56,927 bases of DNA, taken from NCBI GenBank assembly GCA_002733135.1, contig NVUJ01000012.1, forward strand, positions 1 through 56,927. Direction: 5' to 3'. How positions within the stretch are numbered: the stretch's first letter is position 1; every line of letters begins with the position of its first letter. The notes beneath the pieces were generated by a model, which saw nothing but the letters and a program-made list of their open reading frames with translations, did no database searches and had not been told where the DNA came from. The DNA is from Cycloclasticus sp. Lineage in GTDB: Bacteria; Pseudomonadota; Gammaproteobacteria; Methylococcales; Cycloclasticaceae. Of this stretch, positions 49,501 through 56,252 are shown piece by piece. Made by a program: the position numbers and the translations under genes.

Positions 49501-49962
49501 TCTAGCCGCGTCTGTGTACAAATCACGCGCATCTTGTTGAATACTCGGTGGTGAGCCAAATCGGGCCGTCACCGGCATTTGCTTGGTTAAATGCGCGCAC
49601 ATCGAATCAATCGTTTGCACCCGTAGGCGATTTGGGTTTTGTAATAAATGCCATTCGCAATCCGCATCGCGTTGTAATACCTGCGTAGCAATCGTCCACG
49701 TTTGTGCCTCAAACTCATTATCGGGGCACGGTTTTGTCGCCAATTTTATCGACTCAATAATCCGCTGATGCATTTCCGCAGCGGCTTTTTTGGTAAAGGT
49801 AATCGCTAGAATTTCTTCTGGGTTATTCACAATCGTAAGTAAATGTAAAAAACGCAGCGTCAACAAACTGGTTTTGCCCGAACCCGCCGGCGCTTGCACA
49901 ATAAACGATTGGCTTACATCTAATACCTGCTGACGTTGTACACTATCGTATGGCTTACTCAT
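46516..49962 (-). CDS. AddA-like UvrD/RecB helicase-nuclease
   Basis: A 1148-residue superfamily 1A helicase with a C-terminal nuclease, proposed to process double-strand breaks for RecA. Walker A is QAPAGSGKTSLL at about residues 23-34, helicase motif Ia LAITFTKKAAAEM near 52-64, and Walker B VDEFQDTSETQF near 421-432. Then come GDPMQSIYRFRQAEV, IMTIHKAKGLEFDHV, and the PD-(D/E)xK motif with WIIDYKTSRHD near the end. ATG 49962 was chosen because a GGGGG run sits about 6 nt upstream; another ATG lies one codon earlier. It overlaps the AddB-like stop by 8 nt. RecBCD genes are not in the window. Confidence 0.9.
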   Translation of the reverse strand: MSKPYDSVQRQQVLDVSQSFIVQAPAGSGKTSLLTLRFLHLLTIVNNPEEILAITFTKKAAAEMHQRIIESIKLATKPCPDNEFEAQTWTIATQVLQRDADCEWHLLQNPNRLRVQTIDSMCAHLTKQMPVTARFGSPPSIQQDARDLYTDAARNCLNELESDDAVGEAIRLLLAHVDNQLTRAEGLISTMLASRDQWLRHVVSRESNLTDREVLEGVLTRTVESVLEGIAQGFTQEQAELLDELLQFAAPNIEDRTSRLCGLADDLDLTETTASALPMWLTLGEFLLTGAGKWRKQADAKMGFPAPSKTKDKDDKSLFTEKKKQYKTLLLELQENAELTGAIGWLRCLPNPSYSDQQWQIIQALLLVLPQAVAHLRLVFQQRGCVDFCEVSLSASHALHDATGMTDVGLKLDYQLQHMLVDEFQDTSETQFMLLKDLVAGWQVDDGRTLFLVGDPMQSIYRFRQAEVGLFLKTQEDGLGEVRNITPVNIAVNFRSQHAIVDWVNRAFSDVMPQADNVFSGAISYKPSVPFKAELSGSSLSSTSMKLMPVGYKTEGTTDNAVQYYGYENRVEEGGGLLTLIQQIKHDTPDATIGVLVRGRKSLTDLVIALNEASVPYQATDIDPLNTRQTVIDLMSLTRAYLHPTDRVAWLSVLRGPWCALSLDDMHCLLDGFPDENVSELLHDSDSVQALSTQGQAAIGHVMQAFGVALRHRDRMSVADSIRGLWYQLLGPECLSSSADLADCERFFDCLAALESERESIDLSVLQEQVEKLYAAPDVSAPNTLQIMTIHKAKGLEFDHVILPGLDRKAGNDEKRLLAWLERPSDMPGESELMIAPIKETGSDEDDAIANYLNKVEQDKGRHESQRLLYVAATRAKKQLHLSFCLKMDEKTGEPKTPASNTLLGLLWPTIKDDVIIDFNNDKLDIEKTISICYLKKLNINKVEKIDVSDLDYQHQVNTKFQPQTNIIEFDWATDLAASVGTVCHQWMQILGERGELNFANGVSQQHAIRHQLLEVGVLPKNIEQAIERVGQILSHCVKDNRGQWVLNNQHEDSQFELALSGVVDDAVVHCRLDRTFVDDGTRWIIDYKTSRHDDDNKEEFLDAEMTRYKPQLEQYSKLMRAMDSRPIKLGLYYPAFGGWRSWDFTDA

Positions 49963-52669
49963 CATCAGCCCCCATAAGCTCGCCTTGCTCATTAATTCGG
50001 CACAGGCTGGTTAAGTCGCAATAATCGCAGGCCTTTTTCGTTGGGTTTACTCGTGCATCACCGGCGACAAACTCATCCGATAATCCGCCTAAAACGTCTT
50101 TCCAATATGCCATTTGACTGTCCCAATCAGGCTTATCGGCCTTTTTGCTTTCATCTAGGCGTTTTAAGCCTGAAAAATTTTCGGTGCTATCGCTTAAGCC
50201 CTCGTATTTAATTTTGCCTTTTTTCAGTTGCGCAAAGCTCATGCTACGCACATCCGCTTGAATATCATTACTCCCAAAAACGTTATACAGCGGTAATTGG
50301 GGTTCTTCTGGCCGCTCGCCAAACCATTTATTGATGCTGCTCTCGCCCGTTTTGTAATCAATAATCGCTATCGAGCCATCTTGTAATGTATCAACACGGT
50401 CAATCACCGTATTCAACTGCAACTGCCCGACGGTTACGGTTTGTTTTAACTCAGTCGCCGTCACGTCAAACGGCTCGCGTTGTGCGTCTATCAATAACCA
50501 ATCCAGTAATAATTGCGTCATGCGTTGGCTTTCTAATTGCCCAAAGGCTTTCTTTAGAATTGGCGTGCGCATACTCTCTTGTTGAATAACCGCCGTCACA
50601 ATGCCATAAACCAAGGTCTTTTGTTCGTCGGCTGACAAATCACACAAAATTTGATGCGTGCGAATTTGTTGCCATATCTTCTCTAAACACGTGTGAACAA
50701 GGCTACCGCGCAATCGCGCATCTATACCCGGTTCCGGCTCTTCCATCGCCCTAGCGCGTAAACGATGGTGCGCAAACGCTTTAAACGGGCACGCCGCTTG
50801 GTCTTTAATAACGCCCACGCCACCTTTAGCAATCGTCGTTGTCTGTACCACCGGGCCGGTGATGTCTTCTATCTGACTCATGGCATCGCTGTTTAGCCGT
50901 TGTTCAACGCGGTTAATGGGTTGTTGCTGCAATAACTGCTCTTTGCTAATAGTTTGATAATCTTCAATTAAAGGGCTAATGGCTTGCGCCGTGTCGCCGT
51001 TTGATTGCGAATAACTAAACACCACCGTTTGCGCAGCACTTGCCCAATGTTGCGTCACTTGCTTGGCATATTGATATTGATGCTCGGCAGATGACTGCAC
51101 CAAGCCTTGTTTGCGCTGTTCAACAATCGGTAAAAACGGGTTTGGTTGTGGCGCAGGTGGCCACGCTTTATCGTGCAAACCGCACACCCATAAGGCATCA
51201 AACGTGTGCCCTGCCGCTTCCATTAAACCCATTATTTGAATGGGTGCTGGCGGCGTTTCGGGTTGAAACACCCGTTCGCCCAATAAACGGCGCAACGCAC
51301 TCAATGCCGTGCCGTAATCAATCACCTTATGCACCGCATCCAGCGTTGCAAAGGTTCGCAACACATCGTCCCACGCTTGGAACACTTGGTATTCGGTAGA
51401 ACTTAACTCGCGATCACCTTGCACACCCGCCGCCGTTAATAACGCCCTAAACACGCTCACCCATGCCGATGGCATCACCCGGTTTGGCCTTGCGTCTAAT
51501 CGTTCAGCCACTTCATTTAAAGACAATAACAAGTTCGGACACGGTGATACTTCATCTTCAAATGGCTGCAATGCATTGCGTAATTGCTTCAACGAGCGCT
51601 CCATAAACCCGCGTTTACGTAACACCACCTCTAACTTGGCACGTTGCCCCCATTCCGCTTGCCCTGCTGAAATAAATGACGAACGCAATAACAAACACAA
51701 CTCGCTTAACGGCAACGGCTGGCTAAAAAACTGCAATAAACGCAAGCTTTGTTGAATGGGTACGTAGGTTGATAACGCCAAACCTAGCGACACGTTATAA
51801 GGCTTCTCAAACGGCACATCCACCGCGTACGTTTTGCTGGGGTAAAACGCAGCTTTAAACGCCGCTTCAATCGTTTCGCGTTGTGCATTTAAATCCAACG
51901 CTACAATGCCAATTGAAGGCGTTGAAGCGGCAGGGTTCTCCTGCAAACGCTCTCTCGCCCACTGCGCCATCAACGCCGCTTCTTCCATCTCATCACTTGT
52001 TTTAATAACCTGCGCTTGGCTCGCGCTAACACTCGGTGAGTATTCGGTTACATCACAACCCTTAGCTTGCAACAATTCCCAAAACGACTGCTGCGTTGGC
52101 GTGTAAACATCAAAACCCGCCAAAACAACCTGATCAGGGCAGTCTATAAAAGACTGCTCAACCATCGCGCTTACGCACTCAAGCAACTGAATTTTATCTA
52201 CCCAATCACCCTTCGCTAACTCTGTTTTATAGTCCGTATGCCACTGTTCAAACATCGCCAAATCAAGGTGTGATGTCACATCATGTGAATTCGTTTGAGC
52301 AATATCCCATTGAACACCCAATTGGCGCGCCTTATTCGCCGCTTTAGCCGTAGCCGACACATTTAAAAGCTCTGCACCTGAGCCGTTACGAATAACCTTT
52401 TCCCAAAGCACCAACGTTTGTTCAGGTGCTAACAAGGTTTTGTTAATTTTCGGGTGAACAGGCTCACCGCCATCTCGGTTAAAGCGTTGCTCCCATGCTT
52501 GTAAAAGCCAACTATCAAACGAAACAATATCTGGTGAAGCCCAAGCAGCAACACCATCTATAATGTAGGCTTGTTCAACTTTATTCAATAAATGGCGTGC
52601 CAAACGCTGGTTAACGGTTAGCACAACAGTGCCACTTTTAATGGCGGTAAAAATGTCAGTAAAATTCAT
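49955..52669 (-). CDS. AddB-like PD-(D/E)xK nuclease (TIGR03623-type DNA repair protein)
   Basis: The 904-residue partner of the helicase next door. The N-terminal part is a degraded UvrD/RecC-like fold (MGLMEAAGHTFDALWVCGLHD near 475). The C-terminal part is a PD-(D/E)xK nuclease with SIAIIDYKTGESS near 765. Cysteines in DQAACPFKAFAHHRLR near 625 and in KKACDYCDLTSLCRIN near 883 match the iron-sulfur staple of AddB. TIGR03623 proteins in gammaproteobacteria are always paired with such a helicase. It heads the operon; a TATACT -10 box lies at 52692-52697, about 23 nt before the ATG, but no good -35 or ribosome binding site is seen. Confidence 0.85.
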   Translation of the reverse strand: MNFTDIFTAIKSGTVVLTVNQRLARHLLNKVEQAYIIDGVAAWASPDIVSFDSWLLQAWEQRFNRDGGEPVHPKINKTLLAPEQTLVLWEKVIRNGSGAELLNVSATAKAANKARQLGVQWDIAQTNSHDVTSHLDLAMFEQWHTDYKTELAKGDWVDKIQLLECVSAMVEQSFIDCPDQVVLAGFDVYTPTQQSFWELLQAKGCDVTEYSPSVSASQAQVIKTSDEMEEAALMAQWARERLQENPAASTPSIGIVALDLNAQRETIEAAFKAAFYPSKTYAVDVPFEKPYNVSLGLALSTYVPIQQSLRLLQFFSQPLPLSELCLLLRSSFISAGQAEWGQRAKLEVVLRKRGFMERSLKQLRNALQPFEDEVSPCPNLLLSLNEVAERLDARPNRVMPSAWVSVFRALLTAAGVQGDRELSSTEYQVFQAWDDVLRTFATLDAVHKVIDYGTALSALRRLLGERVFQPETPPAPIQIMGLMEAAGHTFDALWVCGLHDKAWPPAPQPNPFLPIVEQRKQGLVQSSAEHQYQYAKQVTQHWASAAQTVVFSYSQSNGDTAQAISPLIEDYQTISKEQLLQQQPINRVEQRLNSDAMSQIEDITGPVVQTTTIAKGGVGVIKDQAACPFKAFAHHRLRARAMEEPEPGIDARLRGSLVHTCLEKIWQQIRTHQILCDLSADEQKTLVYGIVTAVIQQESMRTPILKKAFGQLESQRMTQLLLDWLLIDAQREPFDVTATELKQTVTVGQLQLNTVIDRVDTLQDGSIAIIDYKTGESSINKWFGERPEEPQLPLYNVFGSNDIQADVRSMSFAQLKKGKIKYEGLSDSTENFSGLKRLDESKKADKPDWDSQMAYWKDVLGGLSDEFVAGDARVNPTKKACDYCDLTSLCRINEQGELMGADDE

Positions 52670-52691
52670 TTAACTAGCGTATCAAAACATC

Positions 52692-52697
52692 AGTATA
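52692..52697 (-). promoter_or_regulatory. Probable -10 box of the addB-like operon
   Basis: TATACT on the minus strand, 23 nt before the AddB-like ATG. No convincing -35. The 97-nt gap up to the plus-strand toxin remnant is A+T-rich and has no other clear signal. Confidence 0.3.
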
Positions 52698-52766
52698 AAA
52701 TCAGAACAACCAATCGATACTCGACTATTTATCAGATATCTCCCTGATTAGATTAGGAAGTGAAAC

Positions 52767-52892
52767 ATGGTGTCTGTGGGAAAGGATGGTTATGCTTGTG
52801 TTGTGCCTTATGTTGAGGATGACGAGAAATTATTTCTTAAAATAATTTCTCGTAGCCGTGTGTATCAGAAAAAATTTTTAGGAGGTGAATGA
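52767..52892 (+). pseudogene. C-terminal remnant of a BrnT-like/RelE-fold toxin
   Basis: A 41-codon frame with a fair ribosome binding site (AGGAAG) before ATG 52767. The peptide includes GYACVVPYVEDDEKLFLKII and SRSRVYQKKFLGGE. This looks like the last third of a small toxin family whose members end with ...VPFVE...FLKTI.PSRK...KYL and are followed by a CopG-like antitoxin. The N-terminal about 50 residues are missing; upstream in-frame stops confirm this. The downstream gene overlaps, as toxin-antitoxin pairs do. Family assignment is from memory of the motif and is not certain. Confidence 0.5.
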
Positions 52893-53175
52893 TGACAACG
52901 AAAAAAACATAGGATTTGATGCGCCCTTCCTTGATGCAGAAGAAAAAGCCATCATTGAACAAGCAGAGCAAGCGATGCAGGCTTCTGATGTATCTCAAGA
53001 GGCTGCAAAAACAAAATGGGCTGGCGCGGTTAAAAAAACAATGAAGCGCAAGCCGATGACCATTCGCGTCCAAGAAAAAGATATTCTAAGAATTAAACGA
53101 ATGGCCTCCGAATATTTGGGGTCCGAATATTCGACCCCAAATATCTTTATTGAACTGAATCAAACCATAATATAA
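52885..53175 (+). pseudogene. CopG/RHH-like antitoxin, 3'-truncated
   Basis: A 96-codon frame from GTG 52885. It has an acidic N-terminus (APFLDAEEKAIIEQAEQAM) and a basic MTIRVQEKDILRIKRMASEY segment like the ribbon-helix-helix core of CopG antitoxins. After the Tyr of ASEY the sequence departs from the family: the last 19 codons come from the ATATTTGGGGTC repeat hairpin. The typical PYQTLI..IIHKY ending is therefore lost. A better-placed ATG (52892, GGAGG 6 nt upstream) is out of frame by one A in a run of seven A, so the N-terminus may also be frameshifted. Probably non-functional. Confidence 0.5.
53112..53144 (+). repeat. ATATTTGGGGTC inverted repeat (hairpin)
   Basis: Two perfect 12-bp arms, ATATTTGGGGTC (53112-53123) and GACCCCAAATAT (53133-53144), enclose a 9-nt loop. 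It begins exactly where the CopG-like antitoxin leaves its family sequence. It could fold in RNA or single-stranded DNA and resembles REP-type palindromes. Confidence 0.75.
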
Positions 53176-53193
53176 CGAAACTCAGGCGTATTG

Positions 53194-53247
53194 AGAGTTT
53201 TTACTCTGACCCCAAATACCGGACCCAAATACCGGACCCCAAATACC
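53194..53247 (+). repeat. GACCCCAAATACC repeat block (three tandem copies)
   Basis: Starts with AGAGT-TTTT-ACTCT, a small hairpin, then three tandem units of the pattern G-G-A-CCC(C)AAATACC (53208-53220, 53221-53233, 53234-53247). The middle unit has three rather than four C. The block cuts off the IS3-type OrfA at codon 42 and shares TTTTTACTC.GACCCCAAATA with 56677-56698. Confidence 0.75.
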
Positions 53248-53370
53248 GCGTCTAATGCCTAACTCAGCAGCGAGTTGTGACGATGGACGATCTGACTCAC
53301 TCATCAGTCGAACCGCTTCGACTTTAAACTCTCGGGTGTAGGTTTTGTATGGTTTTCTTTTACTATTCAT
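53245..53370 (-). pseudogene. IS3-family transposase OrfA, first 42 codons only
   Basis: From ATG 53370 (AGGAG ribosome binding site upstream) the frame reads MNSKRKPYKTYTREFKVEA then VRLMSESDRPSSQLAAELGIRR. This is the start of an IS3/IS911-type OrfA with its helix-turn-helix. After R42, where NQLYKWK would be expected, it runs into the GGGGTC repeat block and then meaningless sequence to a stop at 53182. OrfB is absent, so the element is dead. Confidence 0.85.
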
Positions 53371-53384
53371 TTGGATACTCCTAA

Positions 53385-53432
53385 GCAACATTGTCGCTTA
53401 TTTAATGTATCCGTTAAACTAGGGGAGGTTCA
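53385..53432 (-). mobile_element. Left end of an IS3-family element (terminal repeat and leader)
   Basis: Read on the minus strand the element end begins TGAACCTCCCCTAGTTTAAC at 53432, in keeping with the TG-start of IS3-family ends, and runs to the OrfA leader. A 48-bp relative (43 of 48 bases identical) lies at 56571-56618 in the same orientation. The IS tip supplies the stop codon of the small immunity-like gene. Confidence 0.75.
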
Positions 53433-53663
53433 ATTTGACCCCCTAAATATCAATGCAACAACTAACACAATTAGTGCCGCTATGCTTAACCACGCCCACA
53501 CTTTCGCCTTTTTGTTTCGGTGAGCACTTGGCAATAATTTCCAAATAGGTGCAGGAAGTTTAACTTTACCATGCTGAATTAATTTTAATATAGAAAGAAA
53601 ATAAAAAATTCCTACTAAAAATATTGCAGTATCACTTATTGTTCTCAAAAGAAATAAATCCAT
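53430..53663 (-). CDS. Small two-TM protein, candidate RHS immunity protein
   Basis: A 77-residue protein of no family I recognise. Two hydrophobic segments are visible: about 11-28 (TAIFLVGIFYFLSILKLI) and about 56-72 (AWLSIAALIVLVVALIF), joined by a basic loop (KLLPSAHRNKKAK). It begins inside the 3' end of the RHS gene (32-nt overlap, different frame) with AGGAAG 8 nt before ATG 53663, the arrangement of toxin/immunity pairs. Its stop TGA is the first three bases of the IS3 end, and the preceding codons FRGSN lie in a GGGGTC repeat, so the natural C-terminus may have been replaced. Immunity function is inferred from position. Confidence 0.6.
   Translation of the reverse strand: MDLFLLRTISDTAIFLVGIFYFLSILKLIQHGKVKLPAPIWKLLPSAHRNKKAKVWAWLSIAALIVLVVALIFRGSN
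53436..53451 (+). repeat. GGGGTC-type repeat copy at the immunity gene end
   Basis: TGACCCCCTAAATATC is a variant of the GACCCCAAATATC motif. It abuts the IS end at 53432 and contributes the last codons of the immunity-like gene. Confidence 0.5.
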
Positions 53664-55710
53664 GTTTCAGACTTCCTACTGACGTTAATGTGCCACTCCC
53701 ACCAGCATGATAGCCTGTGCCAAGCAGTGATATATCAAACCCTATTCTATTTAAGTTAACACTACCTCCAAAACTACCGTATTGGAAACTGCCTTCAGCT
53801 CCGATTCCTGCTATTTCATAAGCAGACGATGCCGTACTCCATCCAAATTCAGCAATTCGAAGTGCACCAACTCCTATACTTTCAGGCATGATATTAGCCG
53901 ATAACGTGTAACCAGCATCCCACTCACCACTAATTACTTCGCCTGCATTATTAATATTTGGTGCGGAAACATATAGCCCGAAAGAACCTCCGTTAGAGAT
54001 AAGTGGGTCACCAGTCACATATTCATACGCATCACTCACCCAACTACTGACCTCAGCATTAATACTTATATGAATCTCATCATTAAACGCCCGGCTAAAC
54101 GCCCCTGTTATGGCTCCATTGGCGAACTTACCTCCACCCAACTCCGCTGCAAAACCACCAACAGCCGCTGCTGCAACAGTACGCTGCGCAGAGAAACCTG
54201 CATTTCCTTTATCAAGCCCACTAATCTCACTAGCAAATGCCTGCGCGGTACCTGTTGCTAAAAAGCCATGTTTAAATTCACCACCATTGGCAACTGATGC
54301 TACCCCACCAACAACCCCGTGAGCTAATGTTTTAACTACTTGTGCAGTTGTGCTTAATGCCTTACCTGTGGCTTTCACAATATTTTCTGCGTAATCACCT
54401 ATCCCTTTAAATGCGCCTGCTGTTATACCCGCTACCAACCCAGCCTTAAGATCACCCCCACTGCCAACGAACCCAGCTGCAAAGCCTTTGGAGAAGATAG
54501 CCCCTGCATCTATTAAGCCTGGAATACCATATATCGCTATGGCAATCGAGATTACCGTTCGTAATATCTCATTCTGCAATATACTCTTAAAAAAGTTTTT
54601 TATCCCCTTAAAAATACTCTTAAACGCTTTCTTAAGCCCACTGAAGAAGAACCCACTCGGATCGGTATAACTTAAGGGGTTATTAAGCACATACGTATAC
54701 CGATTAAAGTTCTGTGCGTTATACGGCGCTTGGATGTTGGGGTCTGCTGAGATAAAGCGCCCAAGTGTTGCGTCATACACCCGCCCGTTCATGTGGATTA
54801 AGCCTACCTCGTCGATGTGCTCGTGACCGGTAAAGCCTCTGTCGGTACTGGTGCTTGGCGCTGGGTTGCCGCTGATATCACTCCAGTCGGCGTTTCTTCG
54901 TTTACCGTGTGCGTCATAGCTTTGGCTTTCTACCACTAGGCCTTGTGCATCGGATATTGTTGCAATAGAGCCTAAATGGTCTTTGTGCAGGTAATGGGTG
55001 GTGTTGCTTCCATCGCTTTTTGAGTTAACGATCGCCACGGTACTACCAGCCGCTTTGATGTAGTGGGTATAAGTGGTCAGCCCTGCTAATACCTTGCGCT
55101 CAAATAAGCTGCCTACATAATGGCGTAGCTCACCGGTGACGGTGTTTTGACGGGTGACGCGTGAGCGGTCTGCCCCATAGCTAAAGCGGATATCGGCACT
55201 GGCGTTGCTCAGTTGTGTCGGCTTGTTAAAGCTGTTGTAGACGATGTTACGCCCTGCTCCGCTGATCATACTGCCGTTGGCATCATAGGCGTAGTTACTG
55301 ATGGTACCGTTGTTATCCACTGAGGTGACCGCATGAGGCCCGGCATTTTGTGCATAGGTGTAACTGCCAACCCCAGTTTTACTGGTGATATTACCTAGGG
55401 TATCGTAGCTATAGGTTTTTGCTGCTTGGTCGTATACCGCTGAGCTGACCATGCGGTTGAGGTTATCGTAGTTAAAGGTTTCCTCTAACTGGGCTAAATC
55501 TATCCATTGGTTATAGTCTATGCGCTTGGTGAGGTTACCGATCGCGTCAAACTCAAAACCTAGGTTCTGGATATCATCATAACCATTCCCACCTGCGGTG
55601 GCGCTACGGATGCTTTCAATGAGATTAGTCTGGGCGTCATAATTATATTGCGTGGTAATGCCGTTACCCAATTTCACTTCGGTCAGTTGACCGGCCGCGT
55701 TCTGGCTCAT
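53632..55710 (-). CDS. Orphan RHS-repeat C-terminal segment with variable toxin domain (5'-truncated)
   Basis: The 692-codon frame is the C-terminal part of an RHS/YD-repeat protein. Residues 1-350 contain YD repeats (YNYDAQTNL, YDNLNRMVSSAV, YDTLGNITSKTG) and the RHS core end with HYLHKDHLGSIA (about 239-250), GRFISADPNIQAP and the junction NRYTYVLNNPLSYTDPSG (about 336-353). Residues 354-545 are a hydrophobic, glycine/alanine-rich linker. The last about 150 residues are beta- and glycine-rich and not recognised. RHS homology continues in frame upstream to 55878 (YTYSRADTITYPIS), then stops at a TAA beside an inverted repeat, so ATG 55710 is internal and the shell is lost. Probably silent or a donor tip. 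Confidence 0.8.
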   Translation of the reverse strand: MSQNAAGQLTEVKLGNGITTQYNYDAQTNLIESIRSATAGGNGYDDIQNLGFEFDAIGNLTKRIDYNQWIDLAQLEETFNYDNLNRMVSSAVYDQAAKTYSYDTLGNITSKTGVGSYTYAQNAGPHAVTSVDNNGTISNYAYDANGSMISGAGRNIVYNSFNKPTQLSNASADIRFSYGADRSRVTRQNTVTGELRHYVGSLFERKVLAGLTTYTHYIKAAGSTVAIVNSKSDGSNTTHYLHKDHLGSIATISDAQGLVVESQSYDAHGKRRNADWSDISGNPAPSTSTDRGFTGHEHIDEVGLIHMNGRVYDATLGRFISADPNIQAPYNAQNFNRYTYVLNNPLSYTDPSGFFFSGLKKAFKSIFKGIKNFFKSILQNEILRTVISIAIAIYGIPGLIDAGAIFSKGFAAGFVGSGGDLKAGLVAGITAGAFKGIGDYAENIVKATGKALSTTAQVVKTLAHGVVGGVASVANGGEFKHGFLATGTAQAFASEISGLDKGNAGFSAQRTVAAAAVGGFAAELGGGKFANGAITGAFSRAFNDEIHISINAEVSSWVSDAYEYVTGDPLISNGGSFGLYVSAPNINNAGEVISGEWDAGYTLSANIMPESIGVGALRIAEFGWSTASSAYEIAGIGAEGSFQYGSFGGSVNLNRIGFDISLLGTGYHAGGSGTLTSVGSLKHGFISFENNK

Positions 55711-55878
55711 CGCACGCCAGTAAACGGTAAAGTCGGTGGTGTTGGTGACCGCTTTTAAATAGCCATCAGAACCATCCGTTGCCCCATCGGTATAGCTGTT
55801 TTGTACAACCAGACCTGCAGGGTATTGGGTGCTAATGGGATAGGTGATGGTATCGGCACGTGAGTAGGTATAGCAGAT
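55711..55878 (-). pseudogene. In-frame upstream remainder of the truncated RHS gene
   Basis: Fifty-six codons open in the same frame before ATG 55710 encode RHS-like sequence (ADTITYPISTQYPAGLVVQN, then TNTTDFTVYWRA). A TAA at 55879-55881 ends the frame. No start codon with a ribosome binding site is evident, so this part is a remnant of the longer parental gene. Confidence 0.65.
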
Positions 55879-55889
55879 TTAACTCTGCT
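55872..55889. repeat. Inverted repeat at the RHS truncation point
   Basis: AGCAGA (55872-55877) and TCTGCT (55884-55889) form a perfect 6-bp inverted repeat with a 6-nt loop exactly at the end of RHS homology. It may be a terminator-like or recombination-related structure, or chance. Confidence 0.4.
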
Positions 55890-55924
55890 CTAACCTTAAT
55901 TATTGATGTAAATAAACTAAAGTC

Positions 55925-55954
55925 TTGCACAAAACGTATCCTATAGGATACAAT
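55925..55954 (+). promoter_or_regulatory. Promoter and palindromic operator of the HigBA-type pair
   Basis: TTGCAC (-35, 55925-55930), an 18-nt spacer and TACAAT (-10, 55949-55954). A perfect 16-bp palindrome GTATCCTATAGGATAC (55936-55951) fills the spacer and enters the -10, a standard place for an antitoxin autorepressor. The predicted start falls at about 55961, on or next to the toxin ATG. Confidence 0.7.
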
Positions 55955-55961
55955 TCATGCC

Positions 55962-56252
55962 ATGTATGAAGTATATGAGTCAGATAAATTTTCTAATTGG
56001 CTTAAAGACCTGAAAGATCTCCGTGCAAAAGCGAAAGTTATAATTCGGATTGAACGTGCTAAAAGAGGGAGTTTTGGTGATTGTGAGCCTGTTGGAAAAG
56101 GCATTAGTGAAATGAGAATATTTGAGGGTAAAGGATACCGTGTCTATTTCACGAAAATTAACGGTAAGATTGTTTGGCTATTGTGTGGTGGTGATAAATC
56201 AAGCCAACAAAAAGACATTAAACAAGCAATAAAGATGAAGGAGCTATTATGA
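55962..56252 (+). CDS. HigB/RelE-superfamily toxin (addiction-module killer protein)
   Basis: A 96-residue basic protein of the phage Gp49-like/RelE fold. Family marks are FSNWLKDLKDLRAKAKVIIRIERA (in part), FGDCEPVGKGISEMRIFEGKGYRVYFT (in part, about 36-62) and the C-terminal LLCGGDKSSQQKDIKQAI. These toxins are ribosome-dependent mRNA interferases or related nucleases. There is no ribosome binding site and the predicted transcript starts at the ATG, so translation may be leaderless. Its stop overlaps the antitoxin ATG by four bases. Toxin-first order is typical of this family. Confidence 0.88.
   Translation: MYEVYESDKFSNWLKDLKDLRAKAKVIIRIERAKRGSFGDCEPVGKGISEMRIFEGKGYRVYFTKINGKIVWLLCGGDKSSQQKDIKQAIKMKELL

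Noticed and set aside
52837-53073. Minus-strand frame over the toxin-antitoxin remnants
   Set aside because: Composition is that of an antisense shadow; the plus-strand peptides match toxin and CopG-like sequences.
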